From assembly GCF_965204125.1 (NCBI RefSeq), contig NZ_OZ241968.1, positions 3,337,075 through 3,401,074 of the forward strand: a stretch of 64,000 nucleotides of DNA, written 5' to 3'. Each line of letters opens with the position of its first letter. The stretch's first letter is position 1. Origin of the DNA: Poriferisodalis sp965204125. Lineage in GTDB: Bacteria > Actinomycetota > Acidimicrobiia > Acidimicrobiales > Poriferisodalaceae. The notes below the pieces were generated by a model. That model saw nothing but the letters and a program-made list of their open reading frames with translations, searched no databases and had not been told where the DNA came from. Below, one piece after another: positions 60,062 to 64,000 of this stretch. A program made the translations under genes and the position numbers.

Positions 60062-60144
60062 TGCCCGGGGCGGGAGTTGAACCCGCACGCCCGTGAGGGC
60101 AGAGGATTTTGAGTCCCCCGTGTCTGCCGTTTCACCACCCGGGC
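60062..60144 (-). tRNA. tRNA-Leu, anticodon CAA
   Basis: Class II tRNA of 83 nt on the minus strand: acceptor stem GCCCGGG/CCCGGGC, D-arm GTGAAACGGCAGACAC, anticodon stem GGGGA/TCCTC with loop CTCAAAA (anticodon CAA at plus-strand 60109-60111), variable arm GCCCTCACGGGC, T-arm GCGGGTTCAACTCCCGC. Decodes UUG. No CCA encoded. Confidence 0.93.
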
Positions 60145-60335
60145 CGTGGAGCGGCTCAGCGTACCGAGGGGCGGCGCCGAGAGGCAGCCATCCACGGCGC
60201 GGCGCCGGTGGCCGGAAAGGTCGCTCTCGGCATGGGCCGCCACCTACCCTTTTGCCCTAATCCCATTGTGCGTTCACTGCGCTGCGGTTCGAGCACCGAC
60301 CCGGTCTCCCGCCTAGGCGCTGCGTAGGAGGCTGA

Positions 60336-61520
60336 GTGCTCGCATTCACATTCCCGGGCCAGGGCTCGCAGCAGCAAGGCATGGGCGAGCCATGGACAGC
60401 GCACGACTCGTGGGAGCTGGTCACCGAGGCATCCGACGCCTGCGGGCGTGATGTCGGCGCGCTGCTGCTGGAGGCCGATGCCGACGAGCTGCGCCATACG
60501 CGCAATTCGCAGCTGTCGACGTTCGTGCTGTCGATGGTGGTGCTCGATGCGGTCGAGCGCACCGGCGCGACGTTCTCGTGTGCCGCAGGGCACTCGCTGG
60601 GCGAATACAGCGCTCTGACCGCAACCGGGGCCTTGGCCTACGACGACGCCGTGCGACTCGTTGCCGAGCGCGGCGAGGCGATGCAGGTGGCAGCCGACGA
60701 GCAGGAAGGGACCATGGCGGCCGTGCTGGGTCTCGACGACAACCTCGTGGCAGAGGCGTGCGACGCCACGCCCGGCGACGTCTGGGTCGCCAACTACAAC
60801 GCGCCCGGCCAAGTGGTGATTGCGGGCGCACCGGACGCCGTCGCCGTCGCCGGCGACGAAGCGAAGGCGGCGGGCGCGAAACGGCTCATGGGTTTGCCCG
60901 TGGGCGGTGCATTCCACACGCCGTTCATGCAGCCGGCCAGGGATCGGCTGCGCAAGGCGCTGGCCGAAGTCGAGATCCGGGCCCCGAGCGTTCCCGTGGT
61001 CGCCAATGTCGACGCCCGGCCGCGTGCCGACGCTGACGAATGGCGAACCCTGCTGGCACAGCAGCTCACCAGCCCGGTGCTGTGGCGCGCCAGTCTCCAT
61101 GCGCTGGCCGACGCCGGCGTCACCACCTTTGTGGAGCTCGGCCCCGGCAAGGTGCTGACCGGCATGACCAAGCGGACGCATCGAGGTGCGACATCTATGT
61201 CGGTCGGCACACCCGCCGAGATCGACACGCTGATGGAGACGCTCGCAACCGATGCCCCGTCGGCACCGACCGTGCTCGGCGGCGAGAACCTGTACGTCAC
61301 CGAGCGCCTCATCGTGAGCCCGTGCGCCGGCATCTTCACACTCAGCGCCGGTGCCGGCGACGGCCAGCAGATCGCGGTGGGCGATGTCATCGGCCATGTG
61401 GCCGGGGAGGAAGTGCGCTCTGCGTTCGCGGGTACTGTCATGGGGATCATGGCCGTAGAAGGCGAACGGGTCACCGCACGGCAGCCCGTTGCGTGGCTGC
61501 GGACGCCGGCTGGCAGCTGA
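60336..61520 (+). CDS. fabD: Malonyl-CoA:ACP transacylase with a C-terminal biotinyl/lipoyl-like domain
   Basis: 394 aa. Loads malonate onto acyl carrier protein for fatty-acid synthesis. Active-site Ser87 in GHSLGEYSAL, catalytic His194 in GGAFHTPFM, and the FPGQGSQ start. Normal FabD ends near residue 305; here an extra domain follows at about 325-390: IVSPCAGIFTL...GQQIAVGDVIGHV...FAGTVMGIMAVEGERVTARQPVAWL. That repeats the two-hairpin barrel-sandwich pattern of biotinyl/lipoyl domains, but the turn lacks the modified lysine (no MKM), so it is probably not biotinylated. Start GTG 60336 with GGAGG about 5 nt upstream. First gene of the fab operon. Confidence 0.93.
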   Translation: MLAFTFPGQGSQQQGMGEPWTAHDSWELVTEASDACGRDVGALLLEADADELRHTRNSQLSTFVLSMVVLDAVERTGATFSCAAGHSLGEYSALTATGALAYDDAVRLVAERGEAMQVAADEQEGTMAAVLGLDDNLVAEACDATPGDVWVANYNAPGQVVIAGAPDAVAVAGDEAKAAGAKRLMGLPVGGAFHTPFMQPARDRLRKALAEVEIRAPSVPVVANVDARPRADADEWRTLLAQQLTSPVLWRASLHALADAGVTTFVELGPGKVLTGMTKRTHRGATSMSVGTPAEIDTLMETLATDAPSAPTVLGGENLYVTERLIVSPCAGIFTLSAGAGDGQQIAVGDVIGHVAGEEVRSAFAGTVMGIMAVEGERVTARQPVAWLRTPAGS

Positions 61521-61549
61521 ACAGCCGGCACCAGAAGGGGAGGCCACAG

Positions 61550-62515
61550 ATGACGCTCAGCGTGGGTAACGCATCTAGCGCGCGCATTGTCGGCATCGGG
61601 ACGGCACTCGGCGAGCGCGTTCTCACCAACGATGAACTGGCCGAGATGGTCGACACTTCAGATGAATGGATCATCGAGCGCACCGGCATCAGGCAGCGGA
61701 ACATCGGCGGCACCACTGCCGGCCTGGCCGCACGAGCCGGATCCGCTGCGATGGAGGTCGCCGGCGTCGACCCGTCGAGCATCGACATGTTGATCCTGGC
61801 CACCACGACACCAGATCGCTGCGTTCCGGCCTCGTCGTCGCGGGTGCAAGAGGCGCTGGGCCTCGACTGCGGCGCGATGGACGTGAACGCCGCCTGCTCG
61901 GGATTCGTCTACTCGCTGGTGGCCGGTCACGGCATGATCGCGATGGGTCACGAGCGGGTGCTGGTCATCGGTGCCGAAGTGCTCTCCCGGATCACCGACT
62001 GGACCGATCGGGCCACCTGCATCCTGTTTGCCGACGGCTCGGGCGCCGCCGTGCTCGAGCGCAGCGAGCAGGGCTCCGACCTGCTCGGCTGGCACGTCGC
62101 GAGCGACGGCTCCATGGAAGAGCAGCTGTACTGCGAGCACGACGGCTACATCCAGATGGCCGGCCAGGCGGTGTTCAAGAAGGCCGTGCTGGTGATGGAG
62201 GAGTCGGCGCGCCAGTCGATGAAGCAGGCAGGCCTGACGGCCGACGACATCGACGTGGTGGTGCCCCATCAGGCCAACGTCCGCATCGTCGAGACGGCCT
62301 GCAAGCGGCTGCGCATCCCCTATGAGAAGGCCGCCATGGTGATCGAGCGCACCGGCAACACCTCATCGGCCTCCATCCCCCTCGCCCTCGACGACGCCGT
62401 GCGCAGCGGCCGGATCAACGAGGGCGACAATGTGCTGCTCGTCGGCTTCGGCGCCGGCATGACCTCGGCTTCGGCACTGCTGCGCTGGTCGGGCGCCCCC
62501 GCCCGAGCTTGCTGA
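61550..62515 (+). CDS. fabH: 3-oxoacyl-ACP synthase III
   Basis: Starts fatty-acid synthesis by condensing an acyl-CoA with malonyl-ACP. 321 aa. Catalytic Cys116 in NAACSGFVYSL, His in VVPHQANVRI (about 247), Asn in GNTSSASIP (about 277); the N-terminal WIIERTGIRQR is the CoA/ACP-contact signature. Start ATG 61550 with a GGGAGG site 7 nt upstream; the frame is open further upstream inside fabD but is a shadow there. 29 bases after fabD. Confidence 0.96.
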   Translation: MTLSVGNASSARIVGIGTALGERVLTNDELAEMVDTSDEWIIERTGIRQRNIGGTTAGLAARAGSAAMEVAGVDPSSIDMLILATTTPDRCVPASSSRVQEALGLDCGAMDVNAACSGFVYSLVAGHGMIAMGHERVLVIGAEVLSRITDWTDRATCILFADGSGAAVLERSEQGSDLLGWHVASDGSMEEQLYCEHDGYIQMAGQAVFKKAVLVMEESARQSMKQAGLTADDIDVVVPHQANVRIVETACKRLRIPYEKAAMVIERTGNTSSASIPLALDDAVRSGRINEGDNVLLVGFGAGMTSASALLRWSGAPARAC

Positions 62516-62546
62516 TCGCCCCCGAGCGTCACGCACACGGCTCACG

Positions 62547-63293
62547 ATGAATCAGCCCACGAGCCTGCCTCGAGTGCGCCCCGCAACGGCACGCACCGTC
62601 CTCGTCACCGGCGGCAGCCGCGGCATCGGCCTGGCCACCGCCCGGTTGTTTGCCGATGCAGGCCACCGCGTAGCCGTGACCAGCCGCACCGAGGCCCCAG
62701 ACGACAGCCGCCTGCTGTGGGTGGCATGCGATCAGGCCGACAGCGACGCCGTCGATGCCGCTTACGGGTCCATCGAGGCTGAGCTGGGTCCGGTGGAGAT
62801 CCTGGTGGCCAATGCCGGCATCACCCGTGACCAGCTCGTGCTGCGCATGGCAGACGACGACTTCGCGGCGGTCGTCGACACCAATCTGACCGGCGCCTAC
62901 CGGATGGCCAAGCGGGCGGCCCGCCCGATGCTGCGCGCCCGTTGGGGGCGGTTGATCTTCGTGTCCTCAGTGGTCGGATTGCTGGGCTCGGCCGGACAAG
63001 TCAACTACGCAGCATCCAAGGCAGGCCTGGTGGGCATGGCCCGATCACTGGCGCGTGAACTCGGTTCGCGCGGCATCACTGCGAATGTCGTCGCGCCCGG
63101 GCCGGTGGCCACCGAGATGTTCGGTGCACTGAACGACGACCAGCAAGCCGCCATCACCGATGCGGTGCCGCTGGGCCGGGTGGCAGAACCGTCCGAGATA
63201 GCCGCTGCGGTGGCGTTTCTCGCGTCCGACGAGGGCGCGTACATCACCGGCGCCGTGATACCTGTCGACGGCGGCTTGGGAATGGGCCATTGA
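62547..63293 (+). CDS. fabG: 3-oxoacyl-ACP reductase
   Basis: NADPH-dependent short-chain dehydrogenase that reduces 3-oxoacyl-ACP. 248 aa. Cofactor loop TGGSRGIG (residues 21-28), NAGITRDQLVLRM, catalytic Ser in VSSVVGLLGSAGQ and Tyr/Lys in VNYAASKAGL, ending GAVIPVDGGLGMGH. Start ATG 62547, 31 bases after fabH. The ACP gene follows, the usual fab order. Confidence 0.94.
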   Translation: MNQPTSLPRVRPATARTVLVTGGSRGIGLATARLFADAGHRVAVTSRTEAPDDSRLLWVACDQADSDAVDAAYGSIEAELGPVEILVANAGITRDQLVLRMADDDFAAVVDTNLTGAYRMAKRAARPMLRARWGRLIFVSSVVGLLGSAGQVNYAASKAGLVGMARSLARELGSRGITANVVAPGPVATEMFGALNDDQQAAITDAVPLGRVAEPSEIAAAVAFLASDEGAYITGAVIPVDGGLGMGH

Positions 63294-63399
63294 GCGACAC
63301 TCAAACCGTGCAGGGCCGTAGCGCTGCGGGACCTACACTGCGCATTCGCACGGCCGTCGGGGGCTCGTGCGGAGACCGCCCACACATGAGGGGATCAGC

Positions 63400-63633
63400 A
63401 TGAGTGACACGTTGGATCGGTTCCGTGACTGCGCCGTCGAGGTGCTGGCCGTGGATCCCGAGCAAGTCACGCCAGAGGCCAGCTTCGCCGACGACCTCGA
63501 CGCCGACAGCTTGGACCTGGTCGAGCTGGTGATGGCCTTGGAAGAGGAGTTCGACATCAGCGTGGACGAGGAAGAACTGGAAGACGTCACCACCGTCGCC
63601 CACGCGATCCAGCTGGTCGAATCGAAACTGTGA
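63400..63633 (+). CDS. acpP: Acyl carrier protein
   Basis: 77-aa carrier of growing fatty acids on a phosphopantetheine arm. The attachment serine is Ser37 in LDADSLDLVELVM; the protein is acidic and helical with conserved VTPEASFADDL and EEFDISV. Start ATG 63400 with a GAGGGGA site; eleven upstream codons to 63367 are not expected. It lies between fabG and fabF. Confidence 0.95.
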   Translation: MSDTLDRFRDCAVEVLAVDPEQVTPEASFADDLDADSLDLVELVMALEEEFDISVDEEELEDVTTVAHAIQLVESKL

Positions 63634-63686
63634 GCCCTGTCCTGCAGCGTCATGGACAGTGAGCGCGGGCCAATGAGGGCTCAGCA

Positions 63687-64000
63687 ATGAGCGCCAGCCG
63701 TCGGGTAGCTGTCGTCGGCCTCGGCGTCGTCTCGTGCGCCGGGACAGGCGTCGACGACTTCTGGCACGGGCTGAACTCCGAGCCGCCGGAGGGCGAACGG
63801 CGCGTCGCCGACTTCGATCCGTCGCCGTACTACGACAATCCCAAGGAGGCTCGACGGGCAGATCGCTCGACCCAGCTCGGCATGGCATCGGCGGCACAGG
63901 CCATCGCCGACGCAGGGGAACTGGCGACCGACCCGGATCGCTGCGGCGTGATCTACGGCACCGGTGTCGGCGGCCTGCAGACCTTCGAAGACCAGGTACT
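63687..64000 (+). CDS. fabF: 3-oxoacyl-ACP synthase II, N-terminal part (cut by window end)
   Basis: Open frame of 104 codons running to the window end with no stop. It begins RRVAVVGLGVVSCAGTGVDDFW, the standard KAS II N-terminus, and continues DRSTQLGMASAAQAIADAGE and CGVIYGTGVGGLQTFEDQ, all conserved FabF segments. The catalytic Cys/His/His are beyond the end. Start ATG 63687; a nearby ATG at 63673 stops after five codons. It elongates acyl-ACP chains and completes the operon. Confidence 0.9.
   Translation, partial: MSASRRVAVVGLGVVSCAGTGVDDFWHGLNSEPPEGERRVADFDPSPYYDNPKEARRADRSTQLGMASAAQAIADAGELATDPDRCGVIYGTGVGGLQTFEDQV

Overview
The window is a high-GC bacterial chromosome segment, almost certainly from an actinomycete-type organism (Actinomycetota; a lineage such as Acidimicrobiia is my inference). 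The pointers are a mycothiol-dependent formaldehyde dehydrogenase (50.4 kb), an F420-type LLM oxidoreductase, an ANTAR-domain response regulator, several promoters of the form TANNNT followed 6-7 nt later by a start codon (leaderless transcripts), frequent GTG/TTG starts, and the gene order uvrC-rapZ-gap-pgk-tpiA.

Layout. 0-9.1 kb: the end of a metal/siderophore/corrinoid-type ABC importer (binding protein, ATPase), a small [2Fe-2S] protein, a Fur/Zur-family regulator, a lipase, a four-gene run (GTP cyclohydrolase II, iron alcohol dehydrogenase, M20 amidohydrolase, esterase), then a COG0523 metallochaperone GTPase coupled to a WD40 protein under a Zur-like palindrome. 9.1-15.9 kb: an O-methyltransferase and a five-gene catabolic operon (Rieske oxygenase, M29/NicX-like metalloenzyme, three-subunit molybdenum hydroxylase), reading like degradation of a (hetero)aromatic compound. 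16-23.4 kb: a defence-type island with a DNA methyltransferase-HNH fusion and a minus-strand operon of ParB-like protein, nuclease-like protein, C5-cytosine methyltransferase and a putative PD-(D/E)xK endonuclease, plus small unknown genes and an HNH-enzyme remnant. 23.6-27.4 kb: a glutamine-synthetase-like ligase with a second Rieske oxygenase, and a divergent PhyH-type dioxygenase.

27.4-34 kb: tRNA-Leu, LLM oxidoreductase, secG, unknown envelope proteins, a thioredoxin-fold protein and a toxin-antitoxin-like pair. 34.1-40 kb: core block tpiA-pgk-gap-rapZ-uvrC (minus strand), bounded by an IS5-family element inserted just upstream of uvrC. 41.1-46.7 kb: a partner-switching and sensory operon (STAS antagonist, response-regulator phosphatase, anti-sigma kinase, periplasmic binding lipoprotein, membrane histidine kinase). 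46.7-60 kb: repair and core functions: frameshifted uvrA, mscR, uvrB, an acidic zinc-ribbon protein, coaE, rpsA, polA, an ANTAR regulator and a second tRNA-Leu. 60.3-64 kb: type II fatty-acid synthesis operon fabD-fabH-fabG-acpP-fabF (fabF cut by the window end), with an unusual biotinyl/lipoyl-like tail on FabD.

Strongest leads: the ParB/nuclease/Dcm/PD-(D/E)xK operon with the adjacent methyltransferase-HNH fusion, the partner-switching operon containing its own binding lipoprotein and kinase, the FabD fusion, the GS-like/Rieske pair, the Zur-like operator, the apparent single-base frameshift in uvrA, and a tRNA-Leu with an AAG anticodon.
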